Source: Immersiella caudata (Eukaryota; Ascomycota; Sordariomycetes; Sordariales; Lasiosphaeriaceae). From it: a DNA stretch of 64,000 nucleotides. The stretch lies in NCBI GenBank assembly GCA_030512335.1, contig JAULSU010000001.1, positions 558,001-622,000 on the forward strand. Reading direction: 5' to 3'. The notes beneath the pieces are model-generated. The model was given only the letters and a program-made list of their open reading frames with translations, was not told the DNA's origin and ran no database searches. The position numbers and the translations under genes are program-made. This document shows, one piece after another, positions 21,262 to 32,222 of the stretch; the stretch's first letter is position 1; the number at the start of each line of letters is the position of its first letter.

Positions 21262-21861
21262 AAATACTTGGGGGTGGTTTTGTGAGAGGGCATGTTGATG
21301 CCCGTCCGTTTAGTTGGGGGGTTTTGGACTTAGGTTTTGCTGACTTGTTGGTTTTAGTTCACGTCTCAGGGCGACTGGGTCGGTGGTTGGCCTGCAACAT
21401 TCTATGGGGCCAAGTGGCTGAGATGCGTGTTGGGAAAATGCAGCCCTTATACAAATCTCTTTAACGGCGGCCGACATGACGAGTTCAACACAGCAAATGT
21501 TTGGAGGTGGTTCTCTCAGCCCGCAATTAACAGATGTCGGAGCCTGCCCAAAGGGTCCAAAGTCGACGGCCGCTGTGCCCCTGACTTTTCCGAGCCGCCC
21601 AATCAATTCGGCAACCGGATATTGTGGCATTCGGGCCCCCAAAAGAGCCAGAGCCCATGGGATTCAACCCCTGGATGACGATCCCCGCCATGATTGGCCA
21701 CCGCCCTTCTCATCCTCTGTACGGGACTTGTGCATGGCGGCACAATTGCAGCGCAGTGTGATGCTACCCCTGGCTTTGCTGACACGTTCGATGCCAGATC
21801 CCTCAAAAGATCGGCACCACCACCTCGGCGCCCTAGCCATTTTTCTCCAAGGCACGACAAC
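21262..21861. other. Intergenic 21262-21861
   Basis: No gene seen. The frame of the next gene is open from 21694, but the first well-placed ATG is 21862. Confidence 0.5.
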
Positions 21862-22233
21862 ATGGCGACGGATAGTATGTACAAGTATGGCGGTCCGCCA
21901 GTCGATGCGCCACACGCCAATCGCGACTACGAAGGCCTCCAGACAGTAACGGATTCGGGAGCCGACGGGCTGCAGTACCACAAGGACCCTGCACCAGCAC
22001 CGACGAATGCCTACTATGCCGCACCACCACAACCGTCGCCGCCGCCGCCTCCGGCACCCAAGAGGATATTTGGGATGCAACGAATCGTCTTCGCCCTTAC
22101 AATAAGCAACATCCTCTTTGCCATCGCCCTCGTCGCGGTCGCCGTCATATTAAGTCGCGACGATAACAAGACAACCCAAGACCTAACTGGCTCCGCGGCA
22201 AACTCAACAGTCTGCCCTTCCGTTCCCACCACC

Positions 22234-22271
<38 letters not shown>

Positions 22272-22701
22272 CGCCAACAACACCTCCGCCCCAACCCTCC
22301 CCCACACCGACTCCGCCAACATCTGCTTCAACACCCATACACAACTAGCAGCCGGCTCCGCAAACCCCGGAACCACCATCCCCTCCTGCCCCCTCGACCC
22401 CACCGAAACCGAGTACACCGTCCCCGGAACAACCCTTCGCTTCCGCCGAGAGTGCAACGCCGACTACGTCGGCGACGACATCGCCAACTTCCCGACGCGA
22501 ACAATGGAGGACTGCATAGCACTCTGCGCGCAGCTGAATCTGTACCCGTCGTCGTTCTGGGGGCCGTGTAAGAGCGTGGCGTGGAGTTTTGATATTGCCG
22601 CGCATGGGTACCAGGGGGACAGGAAGGCGTTTTGTTGGTTGAAGAATAGTACGTTGCCGAGGAAGTCTCAGGGGGGGATTGAGAGTGCGATTTTGTTATA
22701 G
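21862..22701 (+). CDS. Single-pass membrane protein with poly-Asn tract and PAN/Apple-like ectodomain
   Basis: Single exon, 279 residues. The cytoplasmic N-terminus is Tyr/Pro-rich (YAAPPQPSPPPPPAPK). A membrane helix (VFALTISNILFAIALVAVAVIL) sits near residues 73-95. A linker follows with 13 consecutive Asn codons and several N-glycosylation sequons. A Cys-rich C-terminal domain includes TMEDCIALCAQLN and CKSVAWSF and ends with FCWLKNST, a pattern typical of fungal PAN/Apple-like surface domains that may bind carbohydrate or protein. Likely a cell-surface protein; its binding partner is unknown. Confidence 0.75.
22234..22272 (+). repeat. (AAC)13 trinucleotide microsatellite encoding poly-Asn
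   Basis: Thirteen uninterrupted AAC codons inside the membrane-protein gene. Being an in-frame trinucleotide repeat, length changes would alter the ectodomain linker without breaking the gene. Confidence 0.95.
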
Positions 22702-22787
22702 AGATGGGGGGCTTGGTGGTCCCAGCGAATTGGGGGGCGCGCAAGGTCGTAGCAGCGAGTAGCAGAGGCATGTGATAGACTTCAAGA

Positions 22788-22802
22788 GGGGGGGGGGGGG
22801 GG
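22788..22802 (+). repeat. G15 homopolymer
   Basis: Run of 15 G in the gap between the Apple-like gene and the convergent SNF2 gene; length may be unreliable. Confidence 0.9.
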
Positions 22803-22858
22803 TGCCGTTGTAATGATGGAGTTTTGTGTAAGCTATCGCTATCTGAGATCGAAGCAGG

Positions 22859-25800
22859 CTATTGCAAGCAGAGCTTCAGTTCCTGTATATATCATTGTGA
22901 GCCTAAAGTGCATTCTTCAGAAGGGTGATGGGTCATCAATGTACATACCTCGACATCTTGCCTTGCCTGATTCGCGTGATCTTTATCCCACCCAATCTTC
23001 GAGAGATGAAGCTTGTGAGCTTGTTTCTTGCGAATATGCTGTGAAGGGAAATGTTAAGGTATATTCTCAACACTAAAAGGGGAAATGAAGAAAGGGGGTT
23101 AGATGCACCTCCTCGATCGAGCCGCTCACGATGTACCTCACAACCGTGACCTTTGCCTTTTGTCCGAGACGCCAAGCTCGCCCAACTGCTTGTTTCTCGA
23201 TGGAGGGATTCCACAATGGCTCGATGATGTAGACCCTGGTTGCAGCGGTGATGTTGAGTCTGATTGTTGCGGGAATTGTCAGCGTCACAACTTCATGGTC
23301 GCTAACAGGAAACAACTACTCACCCTACAGCCCCCGTCCCGATCGTCATGAGCAACGCTGAAGCATTTGGCTCTGCCTGGAATGTGTTGAGTGTGTTAAT
23401 TCTCTCCGCCGTGTTTGAGGTTCCGTCGACGCGTCGATAGGGGATGCCTTCGCGGCGAAAAACGGAACTGACGATGTCAAGGGTCTTCGTCCAGGAGGAG
23501 AACACGATGCTAGCGGATGATGGTCAGTTAAATAGACAACAGATTATCGTCAAACGGGCTCAAAAGTACCATTTCTCATTGTACTGACGAATGTCTTGCA
23601 CCAGACGCGAGATTTTGGAACTGTGGCCCTGGATGTCGAATTCGGTTTGAGGGTGCCCCTTCTTGCTGTTGGCACCGGGTTTCGGTACCGTCTTCCGACA
23701 AATCGGGCATCGAGGCTTCGCTTTTCCGGGTCGTTTTGCGGTTGCTTGCTCCCATTCGGCATAGCAGTCGCTACAGAGCAGGTCGTTGCATGGCGTGTAA
23801 CGCCCGGTTTCGGACCCAACATCGGTGCTGATAATCTTGATGTCGCAACCGCACTTCCCGCAACACTGGCTGTCGCCAAGCTGAACGAAATCGGTCTTGT
23901 CGTCGCCATCTTCCAAGTATTCGGCTCGCACTTCTTCCTGAATCTTCAAATCCATGGTCCCGTGGTTGCACACCCGTCGTAACCGAGTAACCGCCCTGAG
24001 AAGGACGGCTTCTGTGTTGGGGTTCTCCGAGGTACAGATGAGCTGACTGTGTTCTGCCTTTGCATGATCCTGGACTGCCTTGTAGAGCAGGGATTCTGCA
24101 GGAGACAGCTGAATCCTGCGAACAACCTCCTCGAGCTCTGGGAGTTCAAGGCAATGTGTTGTTCTTCGTAGACATATCGACTTGAGAAGCAGCTGAAGAC
24201 GCGCGATGCCCCCTGCCTGTTTCTCTCTGATGGGGTTGACGATGTGTTTGCGGAATGCTGCCTTGCTCTCAAGTTGACTTATCCGGAGGAAGCTGACCAG
24301 TGACCCGAGGTCATAGAGGGTGTTGTGGATTGGTGTCCCGGTAAGACACCATCGAAACCTGGTAGACAAGTTCGAGGCTGCTCGGGCTTGTTGTGTAGAC
24401 TCGTGTCGTACAGAATGGGCTGGGAGGTTTTGAGCGTTTACTTCTATTCCAGATGCTTATGGAAGTCTCACCTTCATCCAAGACAACTCGAAACCAGTTG
24501 ACATCGTACAAGACGCTTTCCTCGTTCTGGAACTCAGATACAAGTGTAGAGTAGGTTGTCAAGACGATATCGCAGAGGAGCAGATCCTCAACGCCTTTCG
24601 CTTTCGTGTTACCATGATGCTTCAATATCCGGTGTGATCGGCTGATAAATGGCTGACGAGACGAGTTGTCAGACTTCGCGTTCGATAGCCCAAAGGGTTG
24701 GTGTGAACTTACTCCTTAATGTCTGAGAGCCACTCCTCAAGAACAACTAATGCAATCAGTAAGTACTTGGGTTGTTTGGAACCACTTTCGGACCCAACTC
24801 ACGAATGGATGGTGCGATGACCAGTGTTCCTTTGGCATTGAGACCGGTAGGGCTTTGTTCGGAAAACTGACGAGACTCCGGTAAGCTTCCAACAATGGAA
24901 GCTAGCATTGTCAGTGTCTTTCCTAGACCCATCTCGTCCGCAAGAATTCCGCCAACAGTCTCGGAATCTGGCCATGATCTCCTGTCACTGGTGACAGCAT
25001 GGGTAAAGCTGCGGGATATTGTAAGCTTGTGCCAGTGGTCATGATTGATGTGTTTGCAATTACCAGTTGCTGCCATTGACTCGCTCCTGATGCCAGATCG
25101 ATGGAAGGGAGGACGGCTTTCTGCCTTCTCGCTGGGCGATGAAATCCACCCCAAATAACTGATGACTAGAGTCAGGAACGATTAGTGCTTGATCGTGAAG
25201 TGGAAAATCAGTGATGGTGGTACCTTTTCAGACCCGTAGTCACAATGTCGCTTATTCCCGCCGTCCCGAGCTCTCCCTGGTGATCCAAGTTATTAAACAA
25301 GGCTTCCACCTCCGACTCAACACTGTCCTCCGCAGCATTCGATATTGGATTCGGTGCGCTCGGCTGGTCGGTGAAACAGACCATATGCGGGTTATCGTAC
25401 TTTGACACGCTAGGGCGCATATAGGACGGGTGTTGTAAAAAGCTCCGGGCCTTGGACAAAATACGTCCGGCTGCACGCTGCTCCTGTTGTGGTCCATAGA
25501 GGACAAAGTGGACCGAGAACTCGACATTTTTCTTGCCGGTCTGATGTTCATTGACAGCAGCAAGCAGTTCCTTTCGCCTGGTAAACAGGTCGTATTGACA
25601 ACTGGACAACTTCTCGAAGCCAACGAGCGTCCGGGCTGTGCCTTGATCGAGGGCTGCTAGGTCAGTACCCGAGACAATTTGCAGAAGCATGCAACTCTTT
25701 TGGGAGACTGTCTGCATGAATATCATGCCGGATTTGATGGACCGTAGAGACAACCCAGGATTCTGCGGCTTCTTGCTGTCATCGAGTAATCGTGCTTTCG

Positions 25801-26460
25801 CTCCGCAGAGCTTGGGTGAGGGAGTCGAGATGTCAGCTCAGACGCTCTCAATGGGAGCAAGATTGAAGGGACGAAGCGGCATACCATTCCATAACAGACC
25901 ATGTCTACATCCACATCCATTTCCCCTGAGTAGCTCTCATACTCTGCCATTGTCTGACCGTCTGGCTGAAGACACGGGCCTAATGTCGTCCCATTGTTCA
26001 CATGCTGTGGGATCAGGCTGCCCTCAGGCGCTGCAAACGCTTCATCGGTTGGCTGATTGTTTGGCATCAAGGGCGGGAATTCCTCGCTGGACAGGAAAGG
26101 CTGGAGTATAGCAGGACCTTCGATATGTTCATCCCAATATGTGGTTCCCGGATCCCAGTCATGCCCAACTATCTCATTGCTGTTTGCAAAGGCGTCGAAT
26201 GTCGGTCCGCAATGATCTGCGTCGAAATTTGTGACGTTGAAGGCATCCACAGCTTCAAAATGACTCTCCAGGTCAGTAATACGCGGAGGCCATGGCTTGT
26301 GGGTGGCTTGGTTAAAGGCCGTCCATGGAAGTTGGCTATCCTCCCTGAGAGAAAATGGATCGAGAGCGCTTGCGTCTCCGAGTGCTTGGCGTTTCAAAGG
26401 TGTTAAGTCGCACGGAAATGGGTCAGGTCGTTTTGAGGGAATCCCAGCCGCATTGTCCAT
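22859..26460 (-). CDS. SNF2-family ATPase with RING finger (Rad5/Rad16/HLTF-like)
   Basis: DNA-dependent ATPase with a probable E3 ubiquitin ligase module, acting in the nucleus in damage tolerance or chromatin remodelling. Eleven exons splice in phase: 26460-25885, 25771-25224, 25165-25064, 25008-24803, 24746-24713, 24641-24472, 24419-23570, 23509-23324, 23259-23109, 23038-22949 and 22882-22859, giving 978 residues. Walker A is GGILADEMGLGKT near residue 427. The DEAH box near 545 is split by intron 24471-24420 and restored by splicing (VVLDEAHSV). RWCLTGTPIHN follows. A RING-type cluster (CCGKCGCDIKI...CNDLLCSDC...CPICRK) lies at about 733-790, inside the helicase as in Rad5/Rad16. The helicase C-terminal half includes LLMTIGTGAVGLNIT and VGRAWRLGQKAKV. 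No HIRAN domain is visible. The last two short exons are the least certain. Confidence 0.88.
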
Positions 26461-27081
26461 GGCGTGACAGTTCAGCGGTCGCGGACTCTGCAGCTGAAAC
26501 GGAGATGGGTTGTAATTTGGTAAAGATCAAGGAAGCTGGGTGGGGGAGAACACTCATCATGCATAGCTGAACTTTGTCCATCCCCGCCCAGGGCCAAAAT
26601 GATAGGTCAAGGACGCGGTCGGTGATGACCGAAGCTGATAGGTCGGGTGCACCTTGAGGTGGCAGGTGCGAGGCCGTGGCAAGCCGCCTACAGGTCGCTC
26701 TTGCAGCAGGAGGCCTCAGCCACATCTGCATGGCTGATAAACGCCGTGAAGAACGCCTTCCTCTGGCACTTTACCCAGGCGCATGAGTCGATCTCCTCGC
26801 GGTTGGACGAGACTGAAAGGCCCGTGCGCGTCCTGCACCAGCCATCCTCTTCAAACTGCGTGGGTGCGATTTTCTCACAGCGATCCGCTCACCATTGTGA
26901 AGCTTGCTGCGCCTCTTTACGGGGCTCGATTCGTTCACGTCGCACTCACAATCTGTATTTGCTTCGCGCCTCATAGTTATACGGAAATCAGCGAAAATTT
27001 TCAGGATTTTACTTCAATTCATGTCGCTGCTGTAGCCCAACTTCGTCTGGTGTCAATGTGCCGCACCATGCCGATTGCGAC
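26461..27081. other. Divergent promoter region SNF2/NLR
   Basis: About 620 bases between two divergent starts. I see no gene in it. Confidence 0.5.
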
Positions 27082-30000
27082 ATGGAAGCCAAGCAGTCGT
27101 CACCTGCTAGGCCCCTGGCCGACTCTGCGTTCCGCCGATCCCTCGAGAAGTTTAGACGGGAGCACATCAAAGGGGCCGCGAGTGCAGTGCTACAGTTTAC
27201 CGACTTGGCCGACCTCAAATCCTCGATCAAGAAAATACAGGATGAACAGGCCCCCAGAAAAGAAGCTCGCAATCTGGCAAGGCTCCGAGACTTTTTGGAC
27301 GGCATGGAGCAGTATGAAAAAATCATTGAAGTGTTTCTCAATTCGAGCGAGTATTTGGCTTTTGTTTGGGTGAGCGTCGAGTATTCCTCTCAAACAGATG
27401 TCCGGCATCCAGGGCACTAACCGGTCTGTCAATGCAGGGTCCCATGAAGTTTCTGCTGCAAGTAACGAGGAATCACTTCAGGGTCTTCGACGACCTCCTC
27501 GACATGTATGAGGAGATAGGGGAGCAGATCGTCATCCTTGAAAAATACCAGGCTGTGCTCGACTGGAGAGAGAAGCCGCACATGATCAGGGTGTTGGAGA
27601 TGATCTACGCTGATGTTTTGGATTTTCATGGCAAAGCCCTCTCTTATTTCACTCAGAAGAGCAAGTCTCCAAGCTTGATGTCGTCTGAAGCGTCGCGCTA
27701 ACCTTCTTGCCAGCGTGGCAAACCCTTTTCCGGTCGACATGGACCAATTTCCAAAGGCGATTCTCCGAGCCTATTGACAACTTCAAACGCCACCGGCGAC
27801 TGCTCGAGAATCACGCCAACCTTGTGCTATTCGAAGAGATCATGGTTATCCGTGATAGCCAAGTGGAATCTCGCAAAGCAGAGCGAGAAGACAGAAGACG
27901 GGAGCAGCAAACAAGAGTGCGTGCTTGGCTTGCCCACGAGGACATGCAGTCAGATCAAGACTACAACGCCGGCCTGAGAAATAGCTTTCCTGGCACTGGA
28001 CTATGGATTCTCAAGAAGCGTCTCCTTCGGGCTTGGTTTGACCCGGAATCAAAAGCTGATCCAATTTTGTGGCTGACCGGTATTCCCGGTGCAGGTAAGA
28101 ACCTGCCAGCATGATTATTTCTGCAGACATTCGACCGTATTACTGACTTGAAAGCAGGCAAGACCATCTTGGCATCTGTCATCATCGACGAGGCAAGGAA
28201 ACGGAATGCACACGTTGTTTACTTCTATTGCAAGGACGAGAATGACAGGCGCAACAATTTCCTCTCCATCACCAAGACTCTCCTCCATCAGCTCTGCCTC
28301 GGCGACGAGCACCTAACGGAATATCTAGACACCGAAATGTCAACTTCCGGCGACACAACCCTCAGCAGGATCAGCGTTGCCAAGGCACTTCTCGAGGTTG
28401 CTGTTCACAGCAAGGATAGCCTTTTCATCATCATCGACGGCCTAGATGAATGTATCAAGAAGGATAAGAAAGAGATAATCTCTTGGGCTCAGTCCCTAGT
28501 CTCCATTACTGGAAAGAAGGGCACAGAGTCGGAAGGCGAGCCCGGCCAGATACGGTGCCTGCTGGTTGGTCAAGAGGATAGCGAGTGCACAAGGCTGTTG
28601 AAAGATTGCCAAACCGTCAGGATTCAGCCTACCGACAATAGCAAGGATATTGGCGCTTTCTGTCAGTACATGGAGAATGAACTCCGGAAGAAACACCCAA
28701 GGCTTCAAGATCCTGAAGGCCAGATAACACGAAAACTCGTGGAGAAAGCAGACGGCAAGTTACCAGATATCAACTCTCGCAGTATCGTACTTTGCTAACA
28801 TTACTTTCACAGGCATGTTTCTTTTCGCCAAACTGTTCATGCACAACATTCTCGCTCAAACCAAGGAAGCGAATGTCCGGAACGAACTCAAGTGGCTTGA
28901 TGAGGACAGCCAGAAACTAGGCGTGATCGAAAAGCTTGAACAAGCGTAAGAATCTCGCCCTGACTTCACCATCACAGTTACTGATGGATTGGCTTGCAGA
29001 TATGGACGCATTACTAGGCGGATGAAACGTGATATGGACGACTGCGAGCTTGAGGATGCCCTACGAATCCTCACCTGGATTACGCTCGCCAAACGCGACC
29101 TCCGGTGGCACGAGATCCAAGGTGCTATGTCGATCGATGTCGAAAATAGGGAGGTGGACTTTGATGGGCGATGCCTTTCAGTCGATTCGAAAGACTTATG
29201 TGGTTCCTTGGTTGAGGTTCGACCAGAAGGCTCCATTATGCTTGTCCATTCCTCCGCCAGAAGGTGAGCAGATGAGTCCCGATGGCTCAAGGTCATCCCC
29301 TTAAATTTTGAATGCTTACGGGATGTGCTACAGTTACCTCCTCAAGACGGCCCAGGTACAGTTAGTGTCTGGCCATCTTGACCTCGCGAAGTTATGTTGC
29401 TGTTACCTCAGCTTGGAGCATTTCAGCCACACGCTGTGCGAAGACGCGCTTGAGTCACACATGATGCAGGGAAAATACGCCTTCGCCAACTACGCCATCG
29501 CATATTGGCTCAGCCACCTAGAAGATCTATTCGCCCAGCTGTCCAAGGGAGCCGTTTCCGCAGATCTTACTTCGCTCGTGAGTGAGCTAGGCCGATTTCT
29601 CGACAGCCGGTTCCACAATACCCAAACAGAAAAAGTCCCCACAAAACTTGCGCAGAGATTCGAATCGTTTGCCATTCTAGGCCCGGGAATTTTGCTCGAG
29701 AAACTGAACCGAGCTGCTTTTATGTGGGCTTCCTGTCTCATACAACAAACACCGGTATGCATAGCGCTTAACGCCGACGAAGACACTGACGATGGGCCTG
29801 ATTTGACAAGCTTGGAACTTTTCATTCCCCGCCTAATTTCGACACTGGGCCAGCTTGCCAACAGATATAAGTCCGCGGCAGAACTTCAAAACTTGCACCG
29901 ATTCCATGGGGCCAGATTGTACCGTTGCCGGGTTGTTCGATGCGTCTTCTTTCATTCTGGGTTTGCGTCTCAACTGGAACGGGATCTTCACGAAAACAAG

Positions 30001-31380
30001 CACACCAACCCCTTTTCCTGCTCGTTTGGAGGCTGCTTGCGAGCGAATCTCGGATACCCGGATCTCAAGTCACTCAAACTTCATCTGGCGAATCATCATG
30101 AACGGGATAACGAACATGATGAATTGCGTTTTCCAAATCTCGATGATCCTGAATCCATCGATATACATCAAGCTATCATGAGAAGAGACTTGGCTGCTGT
30201 CCAGCGCTGGACTGATCAGTACGAGGACTTGATTCCCTGGAGCCATCTTACGCTGGGAGTGGCATTTCTAACGAAGGAGTATAAGCACAGCCCTCTCAGC
30301 ACGGCAACGATAATGGGCGACCTCAAGATTCTGAAAGTTTTTCTTGACAAGGCCTCTAAGCCCGACCAAATAAGGACTCAATCGTTATTCCTATGCCTAG
30401 GTCACGGCGCAACGAAACAATTGGAAGGCAACGCAGACATTAAAGAGCATCTCCTACGATCAATCCAGTGGGACGGGTTCCCCCACAAGATGGTTCTTCA
30501 AATGCTTCGACTCACCCAGGTGTCACGCAACGAAGACCTATTTCTTCAGCTACTTCGGCTTCTCAGTGTCAATCGAGAAAACTTGGAACCGTATAAGGAT
30601 GATTCTGTTCTCAATCTCGTCGCGAAACAAGGCTACAATTCATGCATTAGATTTCTGGTTCACGACTGCGGAGTCGACGCAAACTTCATCACCAAGAACA
30701 AGAGGACGGCCTTGATGGATGCAGCGGAGAGAGGGCACACAGCTACCGTTCAGCTTCTGGTTGACGGATGTTGTACTCAGGCGACCATTGATTTCACGGC
30801 CAAGGACGGTACCACTGCGGCCGGATTGGCTGCAAGAAACGGCCATGAGTCAACAATCTCGTTACTCTTTCCAGACGAAACCTCGAGATCCTCGCCAGAG
30901 TTTGAGCAGCTAGTTAGCATATCTCAATTCCGACAAGCCGCCATCGACGGGAACATTGATATCCTCGCCAAGTACCTTCATTTGGACGGCTTCCCAATCG
31001 ACCTTCCTGATCGGGACTTTTATACACCCTTTCTCCATGCCGTCGAAAACAGGCATGCAGCGGCCGTGGGCATGTTGCTGTCCACGGGGGGTCACCGAAT
31101 TAATGTCAACCAGCGGTGCCTGTGTCATAATCACCTCATCAACCGCAGGCGTTCCGTGCGCCAAGGCCAAGGGGCCACTGCGCTAGCCCTGGCATGCTTG
31201 AATGAGGACGAGGAGACTACAAAGCGCCTCCTGCAATGCAATAGGCTTCAGCGTTATGCGGTTCTGGACGTACGCCGGGACCGATTCCCACAAGACAGTA
31301 TCGCGCGTCGAAAGGGAATTATAACGGCGCTTGAATTAGCCAAATCACTAGGATTCAGCGGAATTGCGAAACTATTCTAG
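27082..31380 (+). CDS. NLR-type protein: DUF7708, NACHT, C2H2-like zinc finger, ankyrin repeats
   Basis: STAND-class signalling NTPase of the kind fungi use in non-self recognition and programmed cell death. Exons 27082-27369, 27438-27660, 27714-28094, 28158-28754, 28813-28945, 29000-29263 and 29334-31380 splice in phase to 1310 residues. The N-terminal domain (GPMKFLLQVTRNHFRVFDDL, then VLDFHGKALSYF) resembles the fungal DUF7708 module. The P-loop GIPGAGKT (about 292-299) is split by intron 3. Walker B is LFIIIDGLDEC near 384, followed by winged-helix-like regions. A Cys/His cluster near 824-880 (CRVVRC...HENKH; CSFGGC...HLANHH) looks like paired C2H2 fingers. Ankyrin repeats run from about 1054 to the end, e.g. 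TALMDAAERGHTATVQLLVDG. Introns 27661-27713 and 28755-28812 use GCAAGT donors, required by phase. The frame stays open beyond the TAG stop. Confidence 0.9.
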
Positions 31381-31551
31381 GGCCATGGAGCAGGTAAGGC
31401 ATTAACCTCAAGCAACAAACACACCGCTGCTCCCGCCCGGGGTTCACAGGCAAAATCTGAAGCCGATATGAACGATGGCGGTGTTCCAGAACCCGGGGTG
31501 GATGATATCTCTGAGGATGACTCAGGAGGCGACACAGGATCAGAAGGGTGA
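31381..31551 (+). other. In-frame open extension after the NLR stop codon
   Basis: After the TAG at 31378-31380 the same frame runs 56 further sense codons to TGA (31549-31551). The product is first neutral and Ser/Ala-rich, then strongly acidic (PEPGVDDISEDDSGGDTG). A biased acidic tail in frame suggests former or conditional coding. A 56-base GT-AG intron could be drawn inside it but would shift the frame to an early stop. Confidence 0.45.
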
Positions 31552-32222
31552 TTGCTTCCCGATACGATGCCAACCGCCCTTTACCCTCTTCCTACCTATT
31601 GGCCCAGTCTATTTCACAAGACCGGGCTCTATTGTTTGTCTTTTGTTGTCAAATGGTGTTTGTTTCGGCCACGCAATGGTATTGTTCGTCATGGATCATT
31701 TTGAAGAGGAAATCAGCGGGGCATGGTATCACGGGGATGGAAAAGAGTTTCGTTGGTAGTCGTCGGGAGAATAGCAAGTGTTGAAGAAGTCTCAGGAAGT
31801 TATGGAGAGCGTTGCTTCGTTTCAGGGGGCGGGGGAGGTTTGGAGATGTTGCTGCGATGGCAACAGTTTGTTTTGTTCGCGGTGCCCTAAGTAGGGGTTC
31901 CAACGCATTCCTTAGGTGTTGAGATTTCATGTTGGTTTCCATTTACGCATTCTGCAACCCCTGAGGAGCCGCACGCTCTACAAGTCGGCATCATGGAGTG
32001 CGAGTCAGAGCGAAGAGCCTTTGCTGTAACATGCGCCCCTTTTTATGATTTATAGCAGCGATGCTCGGAAACAAACACCACTTGGTACTGAAAACAGGTT
32101 CAACGGCCGGAAAGGTATCGTTCCAAACACGAAGCGATAACTTCAGGTGTTTGGCTCGAATGCAATACTCCCCTTAATCCCCAATTCTACTGGATATGCT
32201 ATATCCAAAATCACACCAAGTC
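31552..32222. other. Intergenic 31552-32222
   Basis: No gene seen between the convergent NLR and the minus-strand secreted-protein gene. Confidence 0.5.

Noticed and set aside
24444..24471. Shorter 28-base intron in the SNF2 gene
   Set aside because: Too short for a fungal intron and gives DEEV; the 52-base intron restores the DEAH box.
31394..31449. Possible 56-base GT-AG intron after the NLR stop
   Set aside because: It lies downstream of the TAG and splicing would shift the acidic frame into an immediate stop.
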